Shown here: positions 8,281 through 15,416 of the stretch, in pieces
How positions within the stretch are numbered: the first letter of the stretch is position 1
How the letters are laid out: each line of letters opens with the position of its first letter
From: Rickettsiales bacterium
GTDB lineage: Bacteria > Pseudomonadota > Alphaproteobacteria > Rickettsiales > UBA3002
Assembly (NCBI GenBank): GCA_021300075.1
Contig: JAJTIB010000001.1
Span: 1 to 29,486, forward strand
Direction: 5' to 3'
DNA: 29,486 nt
Made by a program: the position numbers and the translations under genes
The notes under the pieces: model-generated
What the model was told of the DNA's origin: nothing
The model's input: the letters and a program-made list of their open reading frames with translations, nothing else
Database searches by the model: none

Positions 8281-9270
8281 ATGAATTTTGTATGTCGCTC
8301 TGTGCTTGTCGCCTCACTCATGGTGGCGTCGTGTTTATGGCTTGGGCTTCCCGCTTCGGCCGTGGCCCAGGAAAAAACGGTAACAATTGGCACGGGCGCG
8401 GTGACGGGTGTATATTATCCGGCGGGCGGCGCCATTTGTCGCCTTTTAAATCGGGGCCGCAAGGAACATGGCATTCGATGCTTCGTGGAATCGACGGGTG
8501 GCTCGGTCTATAACCTTCATGCGCTGCGTGACGGGGATTTAACTTTTGCAATCGTTCAGTCCGACTGGCAGTATAACGCCTATCGGGGTACGGGCATTTT
8601 TGATGATGGCCCGGCCTTCAGCGAGCTGCGCTCGGTATTCTCGCTCCACAGTGAAATGTTTACTGTCGCGGTGCGTGGGGGCAGCAATATCCGCAGTTTC
8701 AGCGATCTGGTGGGCAAAAGAGTAAATATTGGTAATCCCGGTTCGGGGATGCGTGACATCATGGAAAATTTGATGGAACGCTATGGCTGGAATCGCGCTA
8801 GCTTTGCCGCCATTTCAGAACTCAAGCCAAATGAAGCCGCCAAAGCACTTTGCGATGGAACGATAGATGCAATGGTTTTTGCCGCCGGTCATCCCAATGG
8901 CTTGATTCAGGAGGTGACCTCTAACTGCGGCGCGGCGCTGATTCCGGTTGAAGGCAAGCAGGTGGATGCGCTGCTCGAACAATCCCCCTATTACGCCCGC
9001 ACGGCTATTCCCGGCGGTATGTATAAGAACAACGCGGAGAATGTCCCGACTTTTGGGATCAAGGCCACGCTGGTGACAACCGAGAAGGCCGATCCGGAGG
9101 TGGTCTATCAGCTGGTCAAAAGCGTGATGGATAGCTTTGAGGATTTCAAAACTCTGCATTTTGTGTTCGCGACCCTCAATCGCGACACCATGATGTCCGC
9201 CGGCCTGACCGCACCACTTCACCCCGGGGCGGAGCGTTATTACCGCGAAAAAGGCCTGATTGCTGAGTAG
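8281..9270 (+). CDS. TAXI-family TRAP transporter solute-binding protein
   Basis: A 329-aa periplasmic receptor. A Sec signal peptide (MNFVCRSVLVASLMVASCLWLG... ending near ASAVAQ) precedes the typical TAXI opening VTIGTGAVTGVYYPAGGAIC. Other family blocks are STGGSVYNLHALRDGDLTFAIVQSD, where the receptor recognises its ligand, and GKRVNIGNPGSGMRDIMENL. TAXI receptors normally deliver substrates such as glutamate or other small acids to a fused TRAP permease. No permease gene is adjacent, since the next gene is convergent ispB, so it either works with a distant permease or has a sensory role beside the kinase and LdtR-like genes upstream; the latter is inference. An AGGA ribosome site lies just ahead of the ATG. 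Its stop is one base from the stop of ispB on the other strand. Confidence 0.92.
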   Translation: MNFVCRSVLVASLMVASCLWLGLPASAVAQEKTVTIGTGAVTGVYYPAGGAICRLLNRGRKEHGIRCFVESTGGSVYNLHALRDGDLTFAIVQSDWQYNAYRGTGIFDDGPAFSELRSVFSLHSEMFTVAVRGGSNIRSFSDLVGKRVNIGNPGSGMRDIMENLMERYGWNRASFAAISELKPNEAAKALCDGTIDAMVFAAGHPNGLIQEVTSNCGAALIPVEGKQVDALLEQSPYYARTAIPGGMYKNNAENVPTFGIKATLVTTEKADPEVVYQLVKSVMDSFEDFKTLHFVFATLNRDTMMSAGLTAPLHPGAERYYREKGLIAE

Positions 9271-9271
9271 T

Positions 9272-10285
9272 TCAGTAGCGTCGCTCAATACAGAATTCTA
9301 CCGTCTCTGCTAACGCTTCGCGGGCGAGGCCGGGTGGAAATTCAACCAGAGCGGCCTGCGCTTGACGGCCATATCTGACGGCGAGTTGATGGGTATAATC
9401 CAGACCTGAACTGGCGTGAATCAGTTGCTGCGCCCGCTGTAAATCGGCGGCGCAGAGTGCGCTGGAATCCGCGAGACATTCTTCCCAGAATGCCCGCGCC
9501 TCGGCATTGCCTTCGCGGTATGCGATCATCACTGGCAGGGTCACTTTCCCGTCACGAAAATCATCACCGATGGCCTTGCCGAGATCTTTTTCTTGCGCTT
9601 GATAGTCGAGCGCGTCGTCAATCAGTTGAAACGCCATTCCCAGTGCATAACCGAACTGGCGCAGCGATTCGCGCTGCTGAGGCTTGTCCGCGACCACCGC
9701 GCCCAGTTCCGAGGCGGCGGCAAATAGTGCCGCCGTTTTCGCGCCGATTACTTCGAGATAGACGGATTCGGAAATGCCAAGATCATGACTGACCATTAGT
9801 TGCTGAACTTCACCGGCGGATATGGTAGCCGCGGCGTTGGAGAGAATAGTGAGAACGTCAATCGTGCCATCTGCCACCATTAACTGAAAAGCGCGGCTAA
9901 GCAGGAAATCGCCCACCAGCACGCTGGATTTATTTCCCCATAACGCATTGGCCGTTGCTTCGCCCCGACGTAGCGCGCTGGCATCAACGACGTCGTCATG
10001 TAGTAAGGTGGCTGTGTGAATGAACTCAACACAGGCGGCAAGGCGGATATGGCGGTCGCCCGTATACCCACAAAGCGCGGCCGCCGCCAACGTGAGCGAG
10101 GGGCGGATGCGCTTACCGCCGGCGGCGACAATATGGGTGGCGAGGTCGCTGATAAGAGTGATGTCGCTTTTGACGTTTTGTGTAATGAGTTGATTCACCC
10201 GCGCCATGTCCAGTTCCACCAGACGGCGCAGCGTCTTCAAGGAGGCAGAGGCAGAGGGCGTGGCTGCGTGGGCAGAAGATGGCAT
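9272..10285 (-). CDS. ispB: All-trans polyprenyl diphosphate synthase (octaprenyl/decaprenyl type)
   Basis: Builds the long isoprenoid side chain of ubiquinone by successive addition of isopentenyl diphosphate. The 337-aa protein has GGKRIRPSLTLAAAALCG, the first aspartate-rich motif in LLHDDVVDAS (DDxxD) and the second in FQLIDDALDY (DDxxD), both binding the Mg-diphosphate of the allylic substrate. The Lys-rich KDLGKAIGDDFRDGKVTLP stretch typical of the IspB/SdsA group follows the second motif. Length and N-terminal alignment (LVELDMARVNQLI...) fit E. coli IspB. The first 15 residues are Ala/Ser-rich and may be a small extension. No strong ribosome site is visible. The chain length, C8 or C10, cannot be read from the sequence; alphaproteobacteria commonly make Q-10. 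The gene is convergent with the TAXI receptor gene. Confidence 0.93.
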   Translation of the reverse strand: MPSSAHAATPSASASLKTLRRLVELDMARVNQLITQNVKSDITLISDLATHIVAAGGKRIRPSLTLAAAALCGYTGDRHIRLAACVEFIHTATLLHDDVVDASALRRGEATANALWGNKSSVLVGDFLLSRAFQLMVADGTIDVLTILSNAAATISAGEVQQLMVSHDLGISESVYLEVIGAKTAALFAAASELGAVVADKPQQRESLRQFGYALGMAFQLIDDALDYQAQEKDLGKAIGDDFRDGKVTLPVMIAYREGNAEARAFWEECLADSSALCAADLQRAQQLIHASSGLDYTHQLAVRYGRQAQAALVEFPPGLAREALAETVEFCIERRY

Positions 10286-10407
10286 AGGTTCTAGCTACAT
10301 CCGTCATCGCTAAGCGTCAAGCCGGGCTTGGGCTTTACTTGCGAACATCGAACCTCATAGCACGAGTCATCCCCCAGCATCTCATGGACTACGCTACTTG
10401 ATAATGA

Positions 10408-11256
10408 TTACTTCGGGTTCTTCATAAAGGCGATCATATCGCGTTCCACCGTATTGCCGAAGGGAAAACTATCGGAAAAACTGCCAATTATAGATAAATG
10501 CCCAAGACTACTATAGGAGACAGTTTTAACGCTTCCTCCCTTATTTTTAACTGCTGCGGCGAGCTTCTCCATGTTTGATGTGTTGACCAGAAAATCTAAG
10601 TTTCCGTGAAGCAGTAACATGGGCGGTTCGTTACCGCTTATAAATCGGTCTGCCTGCATCAAGGGCTCATTCTCTTTTGGCCCAAAAATAGCACGATAGC
10701 GCTCGGTTTCAGGAGTAAAGGAGTAAGGCCCTGAAATGCCAATGAATGAACGATAGAAGTTGGGACTCAGCGCGTAATTCTCAAGAAATTGTTCATTAGC
10801 AATCAGCATCGCAGCGATATGTGCACCTGCTGAATGTCCTACCAGATGGATCTGCTCGCGATCGCCGCCGATTATGTCGATATTTTGATCAAGCCAATGC
10901 GTGACCTCGGCGGCATCTTCTACAAAAGCCGGATAAACAGCCTCCGGGTACTTCACATAATCGGGTATAACAACGATATAGCCGTGCTGCACAAAGCGAT
11001 TCGCCACAAACGCATAGTCATTTTTACTCCCTTTTACCCAGCTGCCGCCATAATAAAACACCTTGACCGGAGATTTTTTGTGGCGCGACTTTGGCCAATA
11101 AACATCAAGTTTCTGCCATGGTTTTTTTCCGTATTCCAGGTCGGTTTTGACCTCAAACCCATCCGTGTCATTCGGAAGATTCGCGAGGTAAAGTCCGGCA
11201 GATTGGCAAGCGGAAAAGCCAAATAATGCAACCATGCTGAGGAGTATCTTAATCAT
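10408..11256 (-). CDS. Alpha/beta-hydrolase (esterase/lipase-like), probable lipoprotein
   Basis: A 282-aa hydrolase. The N-terminus MIKILLSMVALFGFSACQSA has a hydrophobic segment ending in a lipobox-like FSAC, suggesting lipidation at Cys17 and attachment to the cell envelope. The fold is supported by the nucleophile elbow LVGHSAGAHIAAM (Ser in GHSAG), a late Asp in LHGNLDFLVN and a final His in SLGHLSIIG, completing a Ser-Asp-His triad. The oxyanion motif reads YYGGSW, where relatives usually have HGGxW. It resembles the BD-FAE/kynurenine-formamidase-like carboxylesterase group; the substrate is unknown. The gene stands alone between ispB and the flagellar operon, with 122-137 bp gaps on each side, and reads AT-richer by eye than its neighbours, so it may have been acquired. 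The ribosome site is weak. Confidence 0.85.
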   Translation of the reverse strand: MIKILLSMVALFGFSACQSAGLYLANLPNDTDGFEVKTDLEYGKKPWQKLDVYWPKSRHKKSPVKVFYYGGSWVKGSKNDYAFVANRFVQHGYIVVIPDYVKYPEAVYPAFVEDAAEVTHWLDQNIDIIGGDREQIHLVGHSAGAHIAAMLIANEQFLENYALSPNFYRSFIGISGPYSFTPETERYRAIFGPKENEPLMQADRFISGNEPPMLLLHGNLDFLVNTSNMEKLAAAVKNKGGSVKTVSYSSLGHLSIIGSFSDSFPFGNTVERDMIAFMKNPK

Positions 11257-11393
11257 GGGCTAAGCCTATCCGCCTCAATATGATTTAAAGATGATCGGAA
11301 GATTAAAAAACGTTCATAATACTGGGTATTGACGTTATTGACGCATAATGCAATTCGTAAGGTATCGGCAGGGTTTTCTATAAGTAACTCTGG

Positions 11394-13637
11394 CTAGGCA
11401 AAGATCGACCTCGTGCTATCAGCTGCATCGCCTTTGGTGCTGCTTAAAGGAGTTAAAAAATGCTCGCGGCCTTCTTGGAATCCGACATAACCGCGCATCC
11501 CCGTAATTGCCAGGCCTTGCTCAAAAATCTGGCGAATTCCCTGGCTTACATTCTCGGGCAGGTGGCGCGCTGAACGCACGATCAGATCAAATTCTTTGGT
11601 GGCCCCACCGGTTTTAACAAATCCGTCCAACTGCATATCGCCCAGAGAAGATAGGTCGAGTTCGATTACGAAACGCTGGCCGTCTTTGCTGGCACTGGCG
11701 GTTGTGCTGTCATCGTCCTGTCTCAAAAAAAGCCGCATCTGCTGAATCTGTCCCTGACTTAGAAAAGGAATCACCAATCCCGTCCAGCCTTGCGCGGCGG
11801 GCTCGGCGAGGGATTGTTGTAACTGCGTAAATTCGCGGGAAAGTCGTCCCAGTGCCTCGGGTGCACGTTCGGCGAGAAGATCGCGCGCGCTCTTGCCCAG
11901 CCATTCATCAACATTACCTTTTTTAATGGCGGCCAGAAAAAAAAGCATTTCATTGCTCAGCCGGCTATGCGCCTTGGGCAGGACGCGCTCAGCCAGTGCC
12001 GCCGCCAGCGATGGGTCGATCGTTATCAGGGTGGCGAACACTTCCTTCATACTTTTCCATTCGCGGGCCAGATAAGTGAAGGCATCAAGTGATTCAGGCA
12101 GTAAGGCGATGCTGCCTGTTTGCGTGGCGGTGATGGGGGCAGGCGCGAGGTCCAGGGTGAGTTGCGTGCCGCTCGGCAGGGGGTGCGCGGTTTTGATGTA
12201 GAGCGTACCAAGCGCTGTCTGCACGAAGCTGGCGCCGCTGGTATCATGACCGATGACTTCGGCTTTAAGCATCTGGAATGAAGGCGCAACACCTGGCGGG
12301 AGTACTGGCGGATTTAGGGTTTGCGTGGAGACGAGGCGGGTAATTTCTTCTCGTATCCAGGCTGGATCCGCTGCGATTCGAGCCGCTGCTGTACGTGCCT
12401 GTTGCGGAATTTCGGGAATGATGGAATCTGGATTCTCCGCTTGCGGAAACGCGGGGAGGGGATAATTCAACATCGCTGTATTCGGCGCGGCATTGGGTGC
12501 TGTATTGTTGATTGGTCTTGCCGCAGGTACAAAAGATTCGGGCATCGGCTTTGGCACGGGCTGAACACCTTGGAGATTGGGCGAAGCGGCAAGTGCCGTT
12601 GGCAATAACGGGGTTGCCGTCGCGGCAGTGGAAATGTTCGCGATTCTCTCCGGCGGTGAAGTCGTCGTCATCGGCAGCGCTGTTGACGGCAGTGAGATTT
12701 GATTCATGAGCGTGGATGAGGAGGTCGGCGGCTGGGGCATTGTCGTTGTAGGTTTTGGGCTTTCCGTCTGCACTGGCGCGGCATTTTGCAGTGGGGCAGG
12801 AATTTCGGGCAAAATAGGTTGCGGCGTACCTCCAATTGGAGCAGCGGGAGTTGGAATGAATGCTTGCGGCGAGGGCGGTGTAAATGGCTGCACAGGAGCG
12901 GCATTCAGCAGCGGGGTAGGAATCTCGGGTGAAATTGGTTGCGGCATACCCGCGATTGGCGGAGCAGGATTAGGGATAAATGCCCGTGGCGAGGGCGGCA
13001 CAAAGGGCTGCACCAGCAAAAGTTCGGTCGGTGTCGAGATACCGGTGGCGGCAGGTTGCGGATAGACCGTGCCAGTGAGGGTAACGCTCAAGGGGACATC
13101 CGGCAGCAAGGTGGTCAGGATTTTGCTGAAGCGTGCCTGGATGGCGGGCTGCAGAAAATCTGGTGCGAATTTTACGGGCGTAATAAGCACGCCCTCAATA
13201 GTCAGTGTGTTTACCGGTTTTTCACCGCTTGCGGACGCTGCGTTCGTGGGTGCAGCATAAGATCGTGCGAGAAGCGAGGAGGTAAGAATCTGGTCGCTCG
13301 CAGGCAACGCAGGCAGCAGTTGCAACGCATATTCCTGAGGCGTTTGTCCATCGATACTGATGATTCTGGCAGCGGTGGGCTGTGCTGGATCTACCCGCAC
13401 CACGACGTCACTTCCGGTTTTCAGAAAAATTTCACTTTTAACGATTAGATCGCCTTGGGGCGTTCGTAGAATCGGATTCTTCGCCGCATCGCGGTTGACA
13501 ACAAATCCCTTGACCAGTGCCCCAACCGCTAAACCTTGGAGAGCGGGGGGAATTGAGCCTTCGCGGCTGGCAACAGCGTTGGCAAGCGGCTGGATCGTGA
13601 TCGCCGTATTCACCGGGGGGATAACGGGATTCTGCAT
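11394..13637 (-). CDS. fliK: Flagellar hook-length control protein FliK-like, Pro-rich with tandem repeats
   Basis: A 747-aa protein, last in the flagellar operon. The N-terminal 150 residues are moderately conserved-looking. The middle (about 200-430) is very rich in Pro, Ala and Thr and carries two tandem 40-residue repeats. The last 170 residues resemble a Flg_hook (FliK C-terminal) domain: FVIELDLSSLGDMQLDGFVK, the LFLRQ strand before it, and VSQGIRQIFEQGLAITG after it. FliK is the secreted ruler that measures hook length and switches export specificity through FlhB. A flexible Pro-rich middle joined to a compact C-terminal domain is the usual FliK architecture, though 747 aa is long. An AAGGA site overlaps the flhG stop 9-14 bases ahead of this start, so translation is probably coupled. 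The assignment rests on the C-terminal domain and position, not a strong signature; a flagellar protein of other function is possible. Confidence 0.68.
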   Translation of the reverse strand: MQNPVIPPVNTAITIQPLANAVASREGSIPPALQGLAVGALVKGFVVNRDAAKNPILRTPQGDLIVKSEIFLKTGSDVVVRVDPAQPTAARIISIDGQTPQEYALQLLPALPASDQILTSSLLARSYAAPTNAASASGEKPVNTLTIEGVLITPVKFAPDFLQPAIQARFSKILTTLLPDVPLSVTLTGTVYPQPAATGISTPTELLLVQPFVPPSPRAFIPNPAPPIAGMPQPISPEIPTPLLNAAPVQPFTPPSPQAFIPTPAAPIGGTPQPILPEIPAPLQNAAPVQTESPKPTTTMPQPPTSSSTLMNQISLPSTALPMTTTSPPERIANISTAATATPLLPTALAASPNLQGVQPVPKPMPESFVPAARPINNTAPNAAPNTAMLNYPLPAFPQAENPDSIIPEIPQQARTAAARIAADPAWIREEITRLVSTQTLNPPVLPPGVAPSFQMLKAEVIGHDTSGASFVQTALGTLYIKTAHPLPSGTQLTLDLAPAPITATQTGSIALLPESLDAFTYLAREWKSMKEVFATLITIDPSLAAALAERVLPKAHSRLSNEMLFFLAAIKKGNVDEWLGKSARDLLAERAPEALGRLSREFTQLQQSLAEPAAQGWTGLVIPFLSQGQIQQMRLFLRQDDDSTTASASKDGQRFVIELDLSSLGDMQLDGFVKTGGATKEFDLIVRSARHLPENVSQGIRQIFEQGLAITGMRGYVGFQEGREHFLTPLSSTKGDAADSTRSIFA
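12768..13007 (-). repeat. Tandem 120-bp repeat (two copies) inside the FliK-like gene
   Basis: Positions 12768-12887 and 12888-13007 are two head-to-tail copies with an exact 120-base period, so the reading frame is kept and 40 residues are repeated. In protein order the copies start VQPFVPPSPRAFIPNPAPPI and VQPFTPPSPQAFIPTPAAPI and each ends in LLNAAP or LQNAAP. The copies differ at many third positions and several residues, so the duplication is not recent. It would lengthen the flexible middle of a ruler protein by 40 residues. Confidence 0.9.
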
Positions 13638-13649
13638 GGGAATCCGTCC

Positions 13650-14429
13650 TTATTCCTTTTTGAGGAGTTTAATCGAAATCGTTGCAGCGTCTGAAGCAGC
13701 GGTGGTGAAGGGTGCGGTTTCAATCAGCGAGCTTTGCTGACGAATCGCGTCTTTTACTTTATTGTCTTTGCGGATGATGCCTAAGAGCGGCGGGGTGAAT
13801 TTAAGAAAATTGCTCGTCGCGCGACTGATGGTTGCATAGGTTTTTTCGCCCTCTTTCTGGGACGCGGCCTGATTGACCACGATCTGCACATGTGGCGCCT
13901 GTTCGCGGCTGATGCAGAGTTTGATAAAGGCATAGGCGTCCGTCATTGAGGTTGGCTCGTCAATAACGACGACGATGATTTTCTGCGCGAGTGCTGCCAT
14001 GAATTGCACATGCTGTTCAATCCCCGCGCCCAGATCAATGATGACCTGATCATACTCCTTCGCCAGTACCAGAAGCTGCTCACCCACTGGCTGCAATTTA
14101 GTCAACCCAAGACTTGCCATGCTGGTCGAGCCGGAGCGGCCGGCCAGAATATCAAACCTGCCTTCAGGATAATGGGTGATGGCTTCCTTCAAGCTGCAGT
14201 TGCCGGAGAACACCGCACCCAGATCGCGCACTGGTGTTAGTCCCAGCTGCACATCGACATTGGCAAGACCAATGTCACCATCAAACAATAGGGTGCGACG
14301 CCCGGAACGAGCAAATAAATGGGCGAGTGTAATCGAAAACCAGGTCTTACCCACTCCGCCCTTGCCCGAGGCGACAGCAATAATGTTTTCAGCAGATCGA
14401 GGCGCAGATTGCAGTGCGGGTGCGTTCAT
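13650..14429 (-). CDS. flhG: Flagellar number regulator FlhG (FleN/YlxH), MinD-like ATPase
   Basis: A 259-aa ParA/MinD-family ATPase. The N-terminus IIAVASGKGGVGKTWFSITL is the deviant Walker A with both signature lysines (Lys23, Lys28), followed by LLFDGDIGLANVDVQLG (switch I) and YDQVIIDLGAGI (Walker B). FlhG antagonises FlhF to limit flagellum number, and its gene usually follows flhF, as it does here 12 bp downstream. An AAGGAA site overlapping the flhF stop sits 8 bases ahead of the ATG. The C-terminus (AATISIKLLKKE) could be a short amphipathic membrane-binding helix as in MinD; this is inference. The N-terminal DQAxxLR-type FliA/FlhF-binding motif found in many FlhG proteins is not evident in the first 14 residues. 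Confidence 0.88.
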   Translation of the reverse strand: MNAPALQSAPRSAENIIAVASGKGGVGKTWFSITLAHLFARSGRRTLLFDGDIGLANVDVQLGLTPVRDLGAVFSGNCSLKEAITHYPEGRFDILAGRSGSTSMASLGLTKLQPVGEQLLVLAKEYDQVIIDLGAGIEQHVQFMAALAQKIIVVVIDEPTSMTDAYAFIKLCISREQAPHVQIVVNQAASQKEGEKTYATISRATSNFLKFTPPLLGIIRKDNKVKDAIRQQSSLIETAPFTTAASDAATISIKLLKKE

Positions 14430-14441
14430 GATTTGGGTTCC

Positions 14442-15416
14442 TTACTGGGTCAGGCGTTCCCGCTCGGCGGTCATCATCCGGGCGGCGAGGAGTTGTGGGG
14501 TCATGGGTTGGCAGGGATCGGCGGGGCTGGCGCTGCTGCTCATATTGGCAAGCCGATAAGCGTGATGTGTCATGGCCGAGAAAATACCACTCCAGTGCCG
14601 CGCAGCATCGCTGCGGGTAATGATAAGGCGGGTGATGGGTAAAAATGAAAAAACACTCGCCATTTCGAGCGACTCGGCCGCATCCATCCCGGCGGCGGCG
14701 ACGAGCACTGGTTCCACCTGCTGCAGTCCCGCTAACTCGCCAAGGTTTTTGAGCGCAGAAAATTCATAGATATTCACCCCCGCACTATCAATCAATACAT
14801 GGGCATTCGGCACGGTTCCCTTGAGCAGGGCTTTAAGATCATTGCGGTTGGTTGCGACATGAAATGGCACGTTCAGAATTCGTGCGAGGCTCGCAAGCGC
14901 ATCCGTACCGCCAAAGCGGTCGCCATCGGTCGAGATTAACACCATCGGGCGGTTGAGGAGCGCCAGCATGGTCGCGAGTTTGGCAATAGCTGTAGTTTTG
15001 CCAACGCCATGCATTCCTATCAGCATGGTTGCTTTCGTGGGCGGTGATGCCGCTTCTGACAAGGGTGCGAACTCAAACGTTTTTTCAAGGGCCTGCGCGA
15101 GCATTGTTTGTGCCGCTTCAAACGGTGAGGCATTTCCCACGCGCGTTGAAGCGCCTGCCATTTGCAGGCGGCTGAGCATCGGTTCATCGATACGATGAAA
15201 ATGCAATACCCGCTCAAGCAGAGGCAGGGCAGGGTGCTTGGCCTCCGCTCCCACAGGCGGCCCATCACTCTCAGGCTCAACTGCAAAGGTCACGGTGATG
15301 CCGGCATTACCCGCGGCCTTGCGCGACTGAAGAAGTACCGCGTTCTCGCCCAGTTGCTGACGCGCGAGTTCAAGCGCTTCCTGCATATTTTTCGCGGTAA
15401 TCTGCTTCATTTTCAT
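14442..15416 (-). CDS. flhF: Flagellar biosynthesis GTPase FlhF (SRP-type)
   Basis: A 324-aa GTPase related to Ffh/FtsY that recruits early flagellar parts to the assembly site. The N-terminal block KQITAKNMQEALELARQQLG is the FlhF B-domain start. A linker of about 60 residues leads to the G domain: Walker A GMHGVGKTTAIAKL (Lys140), STDGDRFGGTDALASLARIL, DSAG at 210-213 (G3, usually DTAG) and the guanine motif TRSD (267-270, usually T/NKxD). It is shorter than Vibrio FlhF (about 500 aa) because the linker is reduced. Its ATG overlaps the flhA stop as ATGA, implying coupled translation. With flhG next, the pair would set where and how many flagella form. Identification is strong; the two softened G motifs are worth noting but are common in the family. 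Confidence 0.9.
   Translation of the reverse strand: MKMKQITAKNMQEALELARQQLGENAVLLQSRKAAGNAGITVTFAVEPESDGPPVGAEAKHPALPLLERVLHFHRIDEPMLSRLQMAGASTRVGNASPFEAAQTMLAQALEKTFEFAPLSEAASPPTKATMLIGMHGVGKTTAIAKLATMLALLNRPMVLISTDGDRFGGTDALASLARILNVPFHVATNRNDLKALLKGTVPNAHVLIDSAGVNIYEFSALKNLGELAGLQQVEPVLVAAAGMDAAESLEMASVFSFLPITRLIITRSDAARHWSGIFSAMTHHAYRLANMSSSASPADPCQPMTPQLLAARMMTAERERLTQ

Noticed and set aside
12706..13065. Gly-rich repetitive frame on the plus strand
   Set aside because: It is the antisense reading of the Pro-rich tandem repeat of the FliK-like gene; its apparent repeats are explained by that gene.
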